Assembly (NCBI RefSeq): GCF_905115235.1
Contig: NC_051849.1
Coordinates: 74,195,017 to 74,259,016 of the forward strand
From: Hermetia illucens
Lineage: Eukaryota; Arthropoda; Insecta; Diptera; Stratiomyidae
Reading direction: 5' to 3'
Length of the DNA: 64,000 bases
How positions within the stretch are numbered: the stretch's first letter is position 1; every line of letters begins with the position of its first letter. The translations under genes and the position numbers were made by a program. The notes under the pieces were generated by a model, which saw only the letters and a program-made list of their open reading frames with translations, was not told where the DNA came from and did not search any database. This document shows, piece by piece, positions 1 to 22,145 of this stretch.

Positions 1-2300
1 TGTTGTACGCACTGACTAGTCTTAAAATAAAAATTAGCATATTTGAAACATGTGCAACAGAAAAGTGTGTTTAAAAAATAGAAAATAGAAACTGTGTAAT
101 TGAACACAAAAATAGTATGTCTTTGAAAAAAAAAGTTTTAATTTATTCCTCATACAAATCTTGTTAGTATACTCCATAAAAAAAACTACAACAGAATATA
201 TCCTAAAGATACTGCTTAACCGAGATCAAGCCTAACAGTGAATACGCACAGGAAAAGTAATAGTTGGAAAATTATCTTTATTTCGTCCTTTTTACTTAAG
301 AGATGACGCAGATGAAAAAGAGTAGGATTGAACGAAATTTTTATAAGTGTAAATGTACGTGTCAAGAAATCTATATATTTTTTATAACCAACGACTTGAA
401 TTGATAAACAATGAATGGTATCTGAAGCGGAGAAAATCTACAAGTAAAAATCCATTAAACTAAATTTATATGAAACTATCTAAATATAACTAAGCTTTAT
501 AAATCGATATCTTAGTCGAGCACACATGAAATTTAGAAACTGCACACAGTGGAAATGTCATTGTGTTATTTTAAAATTTTAATCTAAATTATATAATATA
601 GAAAGTTGAAGCGAATAAATAGAAAAATAAAGAGAATACTTGATTCTGACTCGGACAAAAACTCATAAAGTATTTTCACAATCATATTCCTTGGAGCAAA
701 ACTTGGACTTGAATGCGAAGAAGAACGCATTGTTGAAAAACTTACACCTAATTGTAAGGATTTATAAAATATTACAATTGAACATTAATCGCTATTAGAA
801 AACACACATACACATGCGAGTGCATTGTAAATTCGAACAATTTGATAATCTGTTATTTGTAATTGTTAAAAGACTTCAAGACGGCCTTTTTATAATGTAT
901 TGAAAGAATTTGAGAAAAACGATTAAATATTTGACGAAGCAGAGTAAACATTTATTAAATATTAAAATCACATCATAGCAAGTAGGACCTAACAAATACT
1001 ACAGAAAGAGAGCCAAATAAACTCACGATTGAAAGCCTACAAACCATTCTAGAGTGACGAAAATTATTGACTGGAAAATTTAGCCCGAATTTTTTTTTAG
1101 ATAATCTTTTCTTTAAAGGTTGACACCAATCCAACCAATTTCTCGTAAGGATCAGATAAGCAGGATCTGCGAAGGCTGTTTTTGTTCGATTTCCCTACTT
1201 TTTGGGAACGCATTAGGCAGCTAGAATGGCTTGTAATATACGAAAAATTGAATTTACCGAGAATTAAGCGGAAAGGGGATGAGGAATCAAAGCTTTTTAT
1301 ACATTTTTCAAAATAAAGTCAAGCTAAACATTTCAGAATTTTACTCCAGTAACATATGAATTGAATTTGTCAAGCATGGGAAGCTAAATGTGTATTATAC
1401 GATTGTTCATAGTCACAGATTTTCGATACTCTGAAAGAGAAATTTACATTTTTAATCCTGTTCGAAATCCCTTCCAACCCTAGTTAGGTAGACACTTTTT
1501 ATAAAAAAAATCAAACATTTCCTCCGCTTATCATTCATTTTTCATGTTGGACCTCCATTGTGCCCTTACAAGTATGTTTTACTATCTTCTACCAAATCCT
1601 TCAAGATATATTAATTTTTGGGCTTCATATGAAGCTCGTAATACAACACGAGCTGAAACTAAGTTTGGTTACTTTATATTCATTTCTGATTTGTTCTTCA
1701 GTGAAAGTACTTCCTAATCAAAGCCTTAATGTAAAGAAAATCCAGTATACTATACTTCGTGCTCAGTTCTCAATCACCAACCACTTCAGATGTGGTTGTT
1801 ACTTTACTTTCCCTCAATTGGAAGTATCACTAGTATCACAAATTCACCATTGCTTATCCTTTCCAATAGTTATAGCCTAAGGTCATATATAAATCTATTA
1901 AATACTAATAATCAGTGCACCAATTTAGAAAGTTAACAGTAGTTGTCAATTAAGTCCTAAGTTTCAATGTTTAAAGTACTGTACACGAAATTATATTTGT
2001 AACGTATTATAATTGTTACTGACTTTGTTCTACGAAAAAAGGCCAAATCATGCATCCACTACGTGTGCATATACTTTTGTATAATGACAAAGACGGGGTG
2101 GACACTCGAAATTTCCAGTGGAAAGCAAAATACAACTAATTTGAAGTAAATCATATATACTAGCATCATTGAAATACAATATCAAGCGAATTAAAATATG
2201 AGAGAATTGTCTTACTATATACACTGTAAACAAAATATACTTATTTGATTTTGGAAGGAAATAAATTACACTTTATGTGGAGAAAGTAAAATCAAATTTT
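1..2300. other. AT-rich intergenic DNA
   Basis: No reading frame with recognisable protein similarity, RNA gene or clear repeat was found. The frames present are short and low in complexity. The stretch is strongly AT-rich with many homopolymer A and T runs. Confidence 0.6.
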
Positions 2301-2469
2301 ATCTAGTTAAGGAAGGCTGCCAATTTTGAAACAAGTCGGGAACCGGAACCAAAGGGCGGGGGTCAAGGGATAAAATCAAAATAAAAAGTAAACATTTGTA
2401 GGAAGGGAAAAAGCTGCTTCTTCTAAGATGAAGATGAAGCGAGTTTCCAGTGAATTTGCAAAATAGTCT

Positions 2470-2800
2470 TATTAACTTTATTGGAACATATATCGGGATG
2501 AAAAGTGCTTTGAAGGTTAGGTGATATATACAGGCACAACCATACTTTTTTTCAGATGTTTCCACTAGGTCGTTTCTTAAATTACCCATTTTACAACTGA
2601 TATCAAAACTAAATGTTGCTTCGAAAAGCACTAGTCGAGGCCTTTCATTTGCTACCCCATGTGGCTATATTCAGAGAAAAAATTCTACAGCCCGCTTTCG
2701 CATCCTCTCCTAACCGTTGAAAATATCATGCACTGCATGCGGGGGAGTTCACAGTTTGAACCTTTTCGTCAAATTATGCTCAATAGGAATAACCCTTTCT
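2470..2800 (+). repeat. Dispersed noncoding repeat, diverged copy
   Basis: This stretch aligns by eye with the better copy at 51690-52155. Shared blocks include the tract around 2620-2650 (a cttcgaaaag block, then a tcgaggcctttcatttg-like block), the 'ccccatgtggctatatt' block and the 'cgctttcgcat' block. It is noncoding and badly diverged. Other copies lie near 3600, 5540, 25900, 27330, 40380, 51690, 58975 and 59380. Confidence 0.55.
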
Positions 2801-2939
2801 AAGCGCATGTAACAGACAAAGAGACAATTAATAACGATAGACTCCGTAAATCTGGTATTGAAACTGGCTCGCAACGCAATGTTTTCCCATACACGTCAAA
2901 AATGCTTTCAACTCAACCAGCTGAGAATTTATTGGCTAA

Positions 2940-3955
2940 AACGCGAAGCCACAAAGGAGAGGTTTGTGTCCCTAATTACTTGACTAAGCTGATCGAAAGT
3001 TTCCTTTCGGAAAGGACACTTTAGTAAGATACGGAGTAAGATACGGATAAGAAAACCAATGAGCATACTGTGTCGAGAAAGGTACCACATGACTCAGTGC
3101 TAAGTCCTCTTCTGTGGAACGTGATGTATATATGCCCTTCCCGTAACCCCCGAGGCTACGATAATCGATTTTGCGGATGATTTTTCTGTGATTGCCTTCG
3201 GAAAACAACCTACAGATGTTCAAGTGTATGACGCCATAAACATGTCTGTAGACGGCTTAGTTTGACCTAGCAGAACAAAAGACTTAAGCAAGTCGGAATA
3301 CCTAAAGCTCGGCACTTCAGGTATAAGGGTTTTGTGTTCATCTTATATGAAGCACTTTCTTTTTTTTATTTATAGATTAAATACCGCGGGTGCAAACGTA
3401 CACACATATCCACCTTATTGAATACTATACCCAAGCTTCATTAGCACATACATCCAACCACATGTCTCTAGTAATGGAAATAGCTAAAAAAATTTAAGAA
3501 AGGAAAACTAAGATGTCTCCGTAGAACCGCCGTTCATATAAGTTCACTTTATGCCGTTAAGACGTCACACACGTTTTAAAGAGCAATTAATTTACGCAAA
3601 ATGCGAAACTTTGATCTTCTATAACTTTGTTAATAATATCGGAAGGGCGGGTTCTGAGAACAAAACCTGTTTCAGTTTGGGGCACACATTTTGAGTCTGC
3701 ACTGCCACTCGCTGCGTGTAAAAGGATTCATGACAATCGGTTCAGCTGTTTCCGAGTAAAATGGGTGTGAAAGACAGAGAAACGTTTGTTTCACACAAAG
3801 CCTTAAAAAATGAATACTTACCCAAAGTAAGTGTTCACACTGTCACTTCAAAACCAGTTATCGAGTACCTAGAGGCGATAATTGACACAAGGATCAATTT
3901 CATGGGACGCAAAAAACTTGAAAAATATGCATACATTTGTAAATAATCTTCGAGA
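2940..3955 (+). mobile_element. R1-clade LINE, reverse transcriptase fragment
   Basis: Plus-strand translation, with frame changes, gives the middle of a non-LTR reverse transcriptase. A YLTKLIESFLSER-like block is followed by SVLSPLLWNVMY and then a FADDFSVIAF catalytic box near 3172-3200. Downstream, at about 3840-3940, is VTSKPVIEYLEAIIDTRINF, which resembles the R1-clade block after the catalytic box (usually SKpvIKYLGVmID). A copy of the dispersed repeat (about 3600-3815) sits between the two pieces. The copy is 5'- and 3'-truncated and has several frame breaks. R1-clade is inferred from block similarity only. Confidence 0.7.
3600..3815 (+). repeat. Dispersed noncoding repeat inside LINE relic
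   Basis: This copy has the 'gagaacaaaacctgtttca' tract, the 'caatcggttcagctgtttcc' tract, a short GACAGAG run, and the terminal inverted motif in which GTTTGTTTCAC is followed by ACAAAGCCTTAAAAA. It matches the 3' end of the copy ending at 52155, with an internal deletion. It interrupts R1-clade LINE sequence. Confidence 0.6.
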
Positions 3956-4099
3956 TTGTAAAGATGCAGATTAAAGAAAAGCAGGCGATCAGGATAAGCA
4001 AAACAAGGAGGGGTTTTTAAAGATTATTAATCGAGTGAACGTACTTTGAACAGATTCAATTGCATCGTAATCACAACTATAGTAAGCCAACCATACTAC

Positions 4100-5420
4100 A
4101 TAAACATTGAATTGATATGAGAAGCGAAAAGGCGGAGGCGAGATTGGAAGGCAACTCCAAACAAAGCCCTGAGGTTGGCTACTAGAATCAGGACCAAATG
4201 ACTAATAAGCAAATTTGAATCATTCGTGGTGAAAAGAGAATTTCCCGCACAAAGAAGGAAGCAGATGTTGGTTCTGTTACCCAAGCCTCAAAAACCACCC
4301 GGGGCACCTTCTTCATATCGCCCTATCTGTCTTTTAGATACTACGGAGAAGATGTTGGAGAGGGTGATAGGCAACAGGCAACTTCCATTTGTCGAGCCAG
4401 CCGTGGTCTATCGGAGCTGCAGTATGGATTCCGACAAGTTCGTTCAACGGTCCTGAATCTGGCTCAAGAGGTATCAGCCTTTGGTAAGTGCTGCGCGGCG
4501 GGGTTTCTAAATAATTCAGCCAACTGAAATGGATTAAGAGCACCCTAGCTAAACAATCGAGAATTACCTCTCGGAGAGACTCTTTGATAAGAGACGGATG
4601 ACGGGCGAAAGAATATGTTGTGACTGCATTGGAAGATAATGTATGACGGAGTGCTTGGCTTTCCAGTGCCAAAGGAGGCAACTTTAATTAGTTTTGCAGA
4701 CTACCTGGCGGTAGTGATAGTTGCGGAACACCCCAAGGACATGGAACTTCCTAAAATTAAAACAATTCATCATTAAAAGGGAGAGGAGAAAGGTGGGTTC
4801 AGCATTCTGATCATTCGCACTGAGGATGTGCAGTGTATATAGGACGGTATCGAGTGACCCATCCAGACAAGAAGAGCAAATCCGGGTGATGTGACTTCCG
4901 AAAAGCCACCACGAAGTAGCTTGACAAAAGGTAATGGCAACGGTGGAATAATTCCAAAAAAGCCCGCTTGGCACATACCCTGATCCCGTATATTGAGATA
5001 TGAGTCGAGCGAAGATGCGGAGAATTTAAGTACTTTCATCGCTTCGGATTGCATGAGTCGCCGCTACACTCATTGCCCCGGAGCATGTTAGGTTCCATTG
5101 TCCAAGATTCACAGATAAAAGGGACGATGCCCTCAACGTAATTATCGGAACCCGTAATCTCATGAAGGAGATGCTAGGGTCGAAAGCAAATTGGAGCGCG
5201 GTGAACATAATAATAACTACGATAAGCTCTCGGTGTGGACCAGAGCCTAAACTACAAATAATACAACATCCCGCGGAATGTGGGTGGAGAAGTGGTGTGA
5301 TTTTTGTGAGTGATAATTCCAAACACTGCTGCAATCTGGCACAGCAATGTCTTTTTCGGATTCTCACCTCTATCCGCAAACAAGACAAAAACCGGATGCT
5401 CGGTGCTTTAGGTATTTAAG
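4100..5420 (+). mobile_element. R1-clade LINE, RT to C-terminal zinc-finger region
   Basis: The translation contains, in order: a KREFPAQ...LLPKPQKPPGAPSSYRPICLLDT block (4226-4330) that opens the RT domain; a YLSERLFDKRRM-like block near 4560; YDGVLGFPVPKEATLISFADYLAVVIVA around 4640-4715, where the catalytic FADD reads FADY; and, at about 5085-5220, the EHVRFHCPRF-type C-terminal motif followed by a NLMKEMLGSKANWSAVN block typical of R1-clade ends. The segment with the PQGSVLSPLLWN box is missing. Frames change often, so it is a relic. Confidence 0.75.
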
Positions 5421-5539
5421 ATTTGTTTTTTTCGTTGTAAGTATATTTGAATGCAGAACTATTCCGTTTGTACGTAGTTCGTAATGTATATGGATGTTTA
5501 GCATGTCAAACTACTAACGTTCATAGTTCCCACTTTCTC

Positions 5540-5625
5540 ACTAAATTTTCTGTGAATTGGTATAGCCGTTTCTGTGAAAAGCGCGTATGACTGACTTGTT
5601 TTACAAACAAAACCTTAAAAAAGGA
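5540..5625 (+). repeat. Dispersed repeat, 3' tip only
   Basis: The tract 'tatagccgtttctgtgaaaa' is followed by 'ttgttttacaaacaaaacct' and AAAAAA. This is the terminal part of the dispersed repeat seen in full at 51690-52155, including its end hairpin. Confidence 0.5.
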
Positions 5626-5959
5626 AGAACACAAAATGTCACCAGACATACTAGAAGCTTCGCTGAGTACATCAACATACTGAAGATTAAATCGGAGTTT
5701 GCTGTCAAAGGTCATAAAATTATCCTTAAAAAAGCTGACCATCGAAATAGTAAATAGGTGTCAAGCGAGAAGTTTTTAGTGAATACCGTAATGAGTAGCA
5801 TTTGCTCAGATTAAGTGACACCTTCGAAAACATCTCCGATATAATGTGCCGAAACTTCACTGAAGGCTGTTCTGATCTCTAGCCAATCAACAACCGGAAT
5901 GAAGGCAAGATGTAACTTTTGAAGGAGACTCCATTTCCTCTACCATCCAAGTAAGAACA

Positions 5960-7600
5960 AATAGTAGCGCAAGTGATAAGGACGTAAGTAAATTAGTCCT
6001 AGACAAACAAATACGTGTCAGCACACTAAATATATATTGGCAACCTCACTGGAAAGACGAAGGGACTCACAGGAATCCTTTGGGAGAGGCGCATTGATAT
6101 TTGCCCTCTACAAGAAACTTAATGTTGGGGTACCAAAAGCTGCAACACATAGAACGCGAAAGTAGTAAAAATGGCTGTAAACTTCACATTTTGGTGGCCC
6201 ACACACTAAATTTTGCGCTGGCATATTTGAGAATTTACGTGATGTTATTAAAGAAGTCGAACAATTTGATGACGGACTGATGAAATTCACCATTATACGA
6301 CGAACATATAGTCAATTTTACGGACACTCAAGACCTTATACTTGTCAGTACATGGTTTATCAAACAATCTCGTCTTCTTTTCAACCATTACGACTGTCCA
6401 AGAATCCTTGAACCACATTAAAAACACAATCTGCAAAACGGCCTTTGTAACCCTCGGGGTCACCAAACCAGGTAAGCAGTTCATCAATCAAGATACTTAC
6501 CACAAACCAATTGGCAAATTTCCAAGAATGCCAACCGGGAAGCAAAAAACAATCACTATTACCCGACCGGTCCATTACGAAGGACTTCACGATAAAATAG
6601 ACACTCGGGACGGCGAGAGAGATATTTATGAACTTGTCAAAAACCGAGACCGACGCACACAGAATATTGAGAACTGATGTTGAGTTAGTGACAAAAACGG
6701 TACTTTGTTTACCAATAAACCAGCCGCAACGAGCAAATGCCGGGAATATTTTGAACAAATTTCAACGAAAGAATTTGTTCTTCCTCCACTTCCACAAGCA
6801 CTGCCGACATTTAGAGCAATTCCACCTATTAGCGACACTTTAGTCGAGAAAGAAATCAAACAAATTAAACTAGCGAAAACAATAAGATCTGACGACGAGA
6901 CTTGAGCTTCGAAAACCGAAAAGCTTAAACCCAATATTTTGGCTCCGTGGGTTCATCAATTAAGGAGGGTAGAAAACAATCTGACTGGTAAGAAAGCATG
7001 ACCGTTCCAATATTGAAAGAGAAAGGCAGTCCGGTAGAATGTTTAAATTACCGTCCGATCCGGTTGCTTTCCCATACCATGAGGATTTTTGAACCATGAC
7101 CACATTCTCGCCAACCATATTCGCGACATCGATCAATTAACAGTGAATCCTGCCAGATTTGTCAAGAACTCTGAAACTACTGACGCAATACACGATGCGT
7201 GGCTACTCATGGAGATATGAGTGAAGAGCATAGACCCCTCTACATTTCATTTCTGAATCTAGAGAAGAGGTTTGATCGTGTACCATAAAAACTCATCTGG
7301 TATGCTCTGCGGCAACACCTAGTGCCAGAGGAACTCGTGCGCCGAGTTAAATTGTTCCACCGCGATCCGAAAAGTTAAGTTCGGATAGTGGTCTATGCAG
7401 ACGATGTTTTCCATCTCGCATAGCTGATCGTGAGCAACTTATTCAAAAATAGAATGATCGTCACATGCAACACCGCCTCAAACCGAATCTGAATTAAACA
7501 GAATTTTTTAAGATCCCAATGAAACAGGCACTTTCAATGACATTGACCTGCCCAGTACTGAGCGACTTAAATATCTCGCCTAGAAAAAAACCGAAAGTAG
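5960..7600 (+). mobile_element. RTE-type LINE, endonuclease remnant and RT
   Basis: Near 6010 is a degraded endonuclease start (an IRVSTLNI block, usually RVCTLNVGTLTG), and at 6240-6290 an RDVIKEVEQFDDGLMKFTII block. The linker reads KIDTRDGERDIYELVKNRDRRTQ (6590-6665). The RT begins with LPTFRAIPPI...EKEIKQIKLAK (6810-6880) and continues with ESMTVPILKEKGSPVECLNY and a SYRPIRLLSHTM-like block (6990-7085). It continues with FLNLEKRFDRV (7250-7280). VYADDVF follows at 7390-7410, directly after a deletion. It is the same family as the copy at 33220-34680. Many frame breaks show it is inactive. Confidence 0.75.
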
Positions 7601-7679
7601 GGAAAGTGCAATGTTACCATCATCACTAAGAAAGCTAGTCGGTTGTAACAAGAGGAACCTTTTCTTGACGGCAGCCTAT

Positions 7680-8010
7680 CTTACAAACGAACTAGGTGTG
7701 AAGGCTTCTGTGCATCGATGATTGGAGACAGTAATTTAAATGCCCGAAGTAAGATAAAAGTTCCCCTTCCTACTAAAAGCGACATTACGCAGTGTCTACA
7801 GTCTGCCAGAAATCATTTAAGTTGAGAAACCGGGAAATGGAGGAACATTTTATGGTCTGATGAATCCAAATTCTTTTGAGTGGTGGCATAAAGTCCGCAG
7901 CTAAATGAGACATCCCGTTCTAATTTTCACTCTAAATGCACAAGAAAAACAAATAAGCATGGCGATACAAGTATTATGGAGTAGGATTGTTCTGTCTGTG
8001 TTGAAAACAA
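7680..8010 (+). mobile_element. Tc1-like transposase fragment
   Basis: Plus-strand frames give LGVKASVHR, then NARSKIKVPLPTKSDI...ARNHLS, then KWRNILWSDESKFF near 7850-7880, which matches the Tc1 block W..VLWSDESKF containing the second catalytic Asp. A KHG-SIM-like remnant follows. Both ends are missing and frames shift. It lies downstream of the RTE relic. A Tc1-type terminal repeat at 9050-9093 could belong to the same or another copy. Confidence 0.6.
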
Positions 8011-8589
8011 AACTGCATGTTGCCTTATGTCATGATGTTAAGGATTCCGTTAATGTTCCAAAACCTAAGAACAACAACAGCCTTTATTTCGACTGTTATT
8101 TTTTGACCGTTTATTTTTCTTACTGTTGACACTTTGCCTGCCTGCCTTTGCTCGGAACAGATATTTTTTTGCATTTTCCTTGAACATGAACTAGCGATTT
8201 TAGATGTGTCAGGTCAAATTTTCCAGATTTTCTTGAGCAGGGATGGTTTCGGTGCCAGCTTTAAGATGTTTGCACCCAATTTTATACTTAGAAAGGCAAT
8301 TTGCTTCCTGGCTCTGAATATAAATGAGTTCATAATGACTACTTCCGAACGCCTCTTTTCTCGATCCTTTTTTTGTGGAGTTGTGGAGTCGGATTGGATC
8401 TGCGCACAGCCTTAGCAATCTTGACATCATAAATAGTTTCCTTGAGGATGTCCTCCTAGAAGAAGGGCAAGGAAACACTTTTAACGATTCCCAACATAAC
8501 AAAGTTATTGGGGAGGAACGATCTCAGAAGGAGCGGGTAATTTATAATAGATTACTCACGATCATCGAGGTGAGTTGAGGTTTGTGGAA

Positions 8590-8935
8590 GAAAGGTGAAA
8601 CTTACAGATAACTCTAGAACCGGAGAACGGTAGTTTGCCAGGAGTGTTGGTATGGGATCACTTCGTAGCAATCCAGGATAAACTGCGAAAAGCTGAAGAA
8701 GTGAGGAAGGCACGGTTACGAACGCCGCGGATAGATGAAAGAAGATCTAGCTAGTAAGGTTACTCCGCTCCGTGATGTAATACCTAATGCTGCTACCTTC
8801 CACGGGGCAGGAGGAGGTCGAGTCGGGGTGGTTTTATTGAATAAAAATCTCACGCTCTGCCATATCCAGGTTCTCTTAAAAATGAGAAGGAACTCCCCAC
8901 TGCTATTATTTTTATCGTGACGGACGACTGCTTGT
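8590..8935 (+). mobile_element. R1-clade LINE 3' end
   Basis: The nucleotide sequence matches the minus-strand element at 26165-26500: a shared 'gcgaaaagctgaagaagtga' tract (aaatgcggaagaagtga in the other copy), 'ccgtgatgtaatacctaa', then 'ggggtggtttta' and the closing 'ctctgcc...ccagg' region. It therefore holds the very C-terminus and 3' UTR of the R1-clade family, without the upstream RT. Confidence 0.65.
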
Positions 8936-9049
8936 TAACAGAAATTGATTTTGACAAAAGTTCCGCTATAGCGCGCTGTTGCAAATCAAGTAACATTTAG
9001 CAACGGTCAAATTCATAATAAGTTGAATGTAAGAAATTATATTGAGGGG

Positions 9050-9095
9050 ATTGTGATGTGTGACATTACACTGCTATTTTTTTACCGCCACTGTA
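9050..9095 (+). repeat. Tc1-type terminal inverted repeat, one end
   Basis: Read on the minus strand, it starts TA-CAGTGGCGGTAAAAAAA-TAGCAGTG, the usual form of a Tc1 element end (CAGTGG...AAAAT) next to a TA target dinucleotide at 9094-9095. No matching opposite end was found nearby, so this is an orphan end. Confidence 0.45.
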
Positions 9096-9099
9096 TGTA

Positions 9100-12000
9100 T
9101 CAATTATTTACTAATTGGAAAACCACACTGATATCTTTTGTATCCTCTCTACATTGGCGAAGTATGTAAACCGCGTTGTCTTGTTCTGAAAAGGCTAACT
9201 CAACCTTTGTAGCTTTAATCTGCCCTGTCCGTAATAATCGTCGAAAAAAGAGACAAGTCCAAGCCTTTACAACACAGTACTTCCTTCATCAGGATTCATA
9301 TTTAAATTGAAAACACATTTTTATATTAATTTAATAATACTTTATTTATATTTTGAATCTTTCTCTTAAAAACAGAAATTATATATAATATGCACTTTTT
9401 TCTTCTCCTCTCCGAATATATATTTGTAGCATTGTTATTGTTTGACGGATCCTTTATTTTCTGTACAATTAAGAAAACATCTGAAAACTTTCTTACTATA
9501 TCAACAGAATAAATTTTCAATTTAATAAAATTATAAATCTCTTGTTTTCATATAATGCGAAACATTCGACATTTTGCCTTAAAATTCTGTTTACACAATA
9601 ATAATATTGACTTGACGTTCATCAAATTATTCTTATTTCCATTTGAATTTTTGTTCCAATTTAATATGTTTAATATGTATAAGAAAATATTATGGCCACT
9701 CATAGTAAAAGTAGAAAAAAATGTAATTTCATTTCAAAAAATATACATATTGTTACAATAAGATTATGATGGATAAAGAAACTAATAAATATTTGCATAC
9801 AAAGTATTTTCATCAACAAGAAGTGATAGAAGTCATAAACACAATAGACAAATGATTTATAATTTCATTGTTGTTTTGTAGACTTTATACTTGCAAATTA
9901 CACTGATTGTATAGCAGAGAAAATAATAATAATCACAATTATTATAGTAAAAATAGCTTAATAAGATATTTCAACATTTCTATCGTTTTTACATAGATCG
10001 GAGTACGGAAGTTAGGTGTAAATGCGAACACTCGTAGATTTGGTGTTATTCATCATGTTGTTAAGGGCACCCATCCCATCAAGTACATTCTACAGACTAT
10101 CTAGGGGGTTCTGAGAATGAACTTAAGTCGCTACGATGCTCCAGAAACAAGAACTTAAAAGCTTCCTTCGAGACGATGAACTTTCAACACAAAATGAAGA
10201 TTGAACCAAATTTACAGTGAAAAACAACGTTCACCCTCCATATTTCTGTCCACACTTACAGCTAACATTGCAATAATAATCTATTCATTACACATCTATG
10301 ACAAATATTTTGTTTATAACCATTTTGTATTTTACGTACATTATCATATCATTACGATTCTTTATCAAGATAAAAGCACCATATCGTAATGTAATACAGA
10401 GGTGTGATGAATTCCCAGAAATACGCAGAGGCGCACAAAGGCTTTTCTCAAAAACCATTGTTGTTTACATTTAATCAACGTACAATCCCAAAGAAGCCCT
10501 ACTGTGTCTTTTCTGTCACCGAAAATCTATTATAATCCACAAAACAAACGCAAAAATGGAAACAAAGATGAAAGGGTCTAGAAAAATCAAATGTTCATAG
10601 GATATGTGTCAGAATAATAGAAACGCCACCCTACCCGAAAGCAAACAATTGCTCACGTTACAATCCGGTGCTTTAGTTGCTCTATATTTATATGTACAAG
10701 ACTAATATGACTTATATCAAGTTTAAATTGTTTTGTTCCCCTTGTTTGAAATCACAACCATTTACAAAACTACCCACTTGAGCTAGAACCCCTCCCCTTG
10801 AGGATAGCAATATATGCCGAGAAATTAACTTTCCACCAACTTTCTAACCCAGAAGTAAGCAGCAACAAAAAATATCGAATTTTGAATTTAATTTAGCAAA
10901 ACTACTTGACCCATTCTTACTAAACATGACAAATCAAGAGCTTGATGACCTACTCACCAATCGAGCAAATATATGAAGTAAGCGTAATTCTACCTCCATC
11001 ACACCCCAGTATCGTATTCTTAGAAATTAAAAACTGTTTGTTTAATTCACTGTTTTAATGGCATATGAAATTTGTTCGATTCTGTAAGAGGACGCTGGGG
11101 AAAACTGGGCTTTAACATAGCAACTGCCTTGCTACATATTAGTCATTCTTTACACTAAAACCATGATGATGGTGTCAACATTACATATAGCATTCCTTTT
11201 CCAATGAGATCAATAAAAAAAGTCCTGTATCAAAATGTATCATTTCATTCAATTGTGTCCTGCACACATCTAATACTTAATTCATAATCCCACTATCCGA
11301 ATATTGCGAAAACAAAACTTAAAATTAAGGAACGAAAACTTATCGAATGTCAATACATTTCTGTTTGTGATGTACAAAAGGATATGGTTTTGTCCAGCTT
11401 TCATATTGACGATCCATCTGGCGATTATATCAATGAATATTCGAAATTTTGTAGGATTGTGTATCATGAATTTCACCCAAAATTATTCGCAATGGAAACA
11501 ATTCCCTTCTGTAATAGAGGCGAACAATGAATACAGAATACAGAGCACAAAATATGAAATGAACTAATTCCTACCAAATACAACACAAATAAAGATAGGA
11601 AAAGCATGTGAGTAGTGAAGCCTGCATCTCACACTTGAACATTTTAGCGTTCTAAACCGTGGAGGTGGAGGCATTTAATTATTTTTGCCATGATTGTTGT
11701 TGTGCATTACTCTGACAGTGAAATGAAAGGTTTCCTACAGAACAACCAACACGGTTGAAGATCTATGTTAGATAGATATTTCCATAGATCCCGAGAATTC
11801 ATATTTTCATATTTCGCCATCATTCTGAAAAAATAATATCATGGTGTAAAATTCTCCTACATAATAAGTTAATGTTGTAATTTGTTAATGTTCGCTCTTT
11901 CGCCTGATTTCACTTCCCTTCTACTACTTAACAGTAAAATTGGATTTATTTTTACAATTACACAATTTCGTCTGAAAAAGATTTTCACAATACCAAATCT

Positions 12001-12159
12001 TGAACTTGTTATAAGGTTGTCTTACGTTCCTTTATTCTTACGAATATTTAAATATAAATTAGAATTTAATTTAACTACCATCAATTTGTTACATTTGTTG
12101 TTTTCATTTACTTTTGTCCTATATGTATGCATGATTTAAAATTCTACTTGCGATTTAAC
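9100..12159 (-). other. AT-rich region, probable CTDSPL2 3' UTR and flank
   Basis: There is no coding similarity on either strand in this very AT-rich stretch. It lies immediately downstream, on the minus strand, of the CTDSPL2 stop codon at 12162-12160, so part of it should be the 3' UTR. Several minus-strand AATAAA motifs occur, for example in the run near 9340-9350, but none can be chosen from sequence alone. Confidence 0.4.
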
Positions 12160-21055
<8,896 letters not shown>

Positions 21056-21383
21056 ACTTTATCTGCAAGTAGAATTCGAAAATAAAATCATTGTAGATAC
21101 CCTTGTTAATAACAGATATATTTCTTAACATATAAAATGATACAGCTTGCCCACATTTGCAAACGAAAAAAATAAGAAAGGGTACCCCGTTCATATCTAA
21201 TTGTTCCTTTACGCTTCTATCTTTAATATTATCTGCGCATAAACTTCCAACCAAGTTTCACTGAAGTCTAGGGAATATCCTTATAAACATTGCTCTTTTC
21301 CTTTCTCTCTATTAGAAGTTACAACAAAAAAAGTAAGACTACTCTCGATTTGCGAAATACACCTGGTCAATGTCAATATGAAT

Positions 21384-21513
21384 GGTGAGCATTTTGTATC
21401 AGTACTGGGTATTCTAACGTAAGACCATGAGACCTCTGAATATATTTTGCTAAACACTACTTTAATGTCGGAACTATTTATCGATATTTTCAAGTACCCC
21501 AAATCTTTCATTT
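21384..21513. repeat. 130-bp repeat, copy 1
   Basis: This block runs from 'ggtgagcattttgtatcagt' to 'aaatctttcatttt'. It is almost identical to 22819-22947, with only a few substitutions and one single-base length difference, in the same orientation 1.4 kb apart. No function was recognised. Confidence 0.75.
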
Positions 21514-21534
21514 TGGTTTGGCTTCACCCAAGTT

Positions 21535-21840
21535 GCTTAACCTGACCAATAACATTAGCATCATCATCAACGGCGCAACAACCGGTATCCGGTTTAGGCC
21601 TGCCTTAGTAAGGAACTCCAGACACCCCGATTTAGCACCGAGGTCCACCAATTCGATATACCTAAAAGCTGTCTGGCGTCCTGACCTGCGCCATCGCCCC
21701 ATCTCAGGCAAGCTCTGCCTCGTCTTCGTTTTCTACCATAAATATTGCCCTTATACACTTTCCGGGCTGGATCATCCTCATCCATATTATTAGGTAACCT
21801 GTTAGGCCGGATTTTATCCACATCCAGACGGTCGTGATAT
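21535..21840 (-). mobile_element. LINE-A 3' end with microsatellite tail
   Basis: The minus translation gives MDEDDPARKVYKGNIYGRKRRRGRACLRW and GQDARQLLGISNWWTSVLNRGVWSSLLRQA, the C-terminal tail of the LINE-A ORF also seen at 47010-48700. The element ends in the plus-strand tract 'catcatcatcaacggcgcaa', which is a 3' tail of GAT repeats on the minus strand after TTGTTGCGCC. It is strongly 5'-truncated and lies in putative CTDSPL2 intron 1. Confidence 0.75.
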
Positions 21841-22145
21841 CGCTAAAAGATTTCGTCGTTATGTATAGCTAAGCTCCTTCTAACTTGGATTTAAGTTTCA
21901 GTGATTCTTCCTTATTTCGTTGGAAATTCTGGAACAATACCAGCTACTGCTCGTCAAAGCTAACCGAAAATCGAATCTAGCTTTTCTTGTATCACGCAGA
22001 AGTTGCTAATTGACAATAGCTAAGCTTCAAACATAAAATCCCGTACAAATGTATTACTGTTATTCTCCACATCTTGGATCCTTCCGCACAATCCGCACTA
22101 CTACATCTAAGTGTAATTACGCGGTGTTTCTAACGATTCATTATT

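Noticed and set aside
3761-3946. Plus-strand 61-codon ORF as a gene
   Set aside because: Its first half is the end of the dispersed repeat and its second half is an R1-clade LINE block. It is a chance fusion of two repeats.
9230-9300. Another hammerhead motif (CTGATGA on the minus strand at 9292-9286)
   Set aside because: No GAAA box follows at the required distance and there is no closing stem I.
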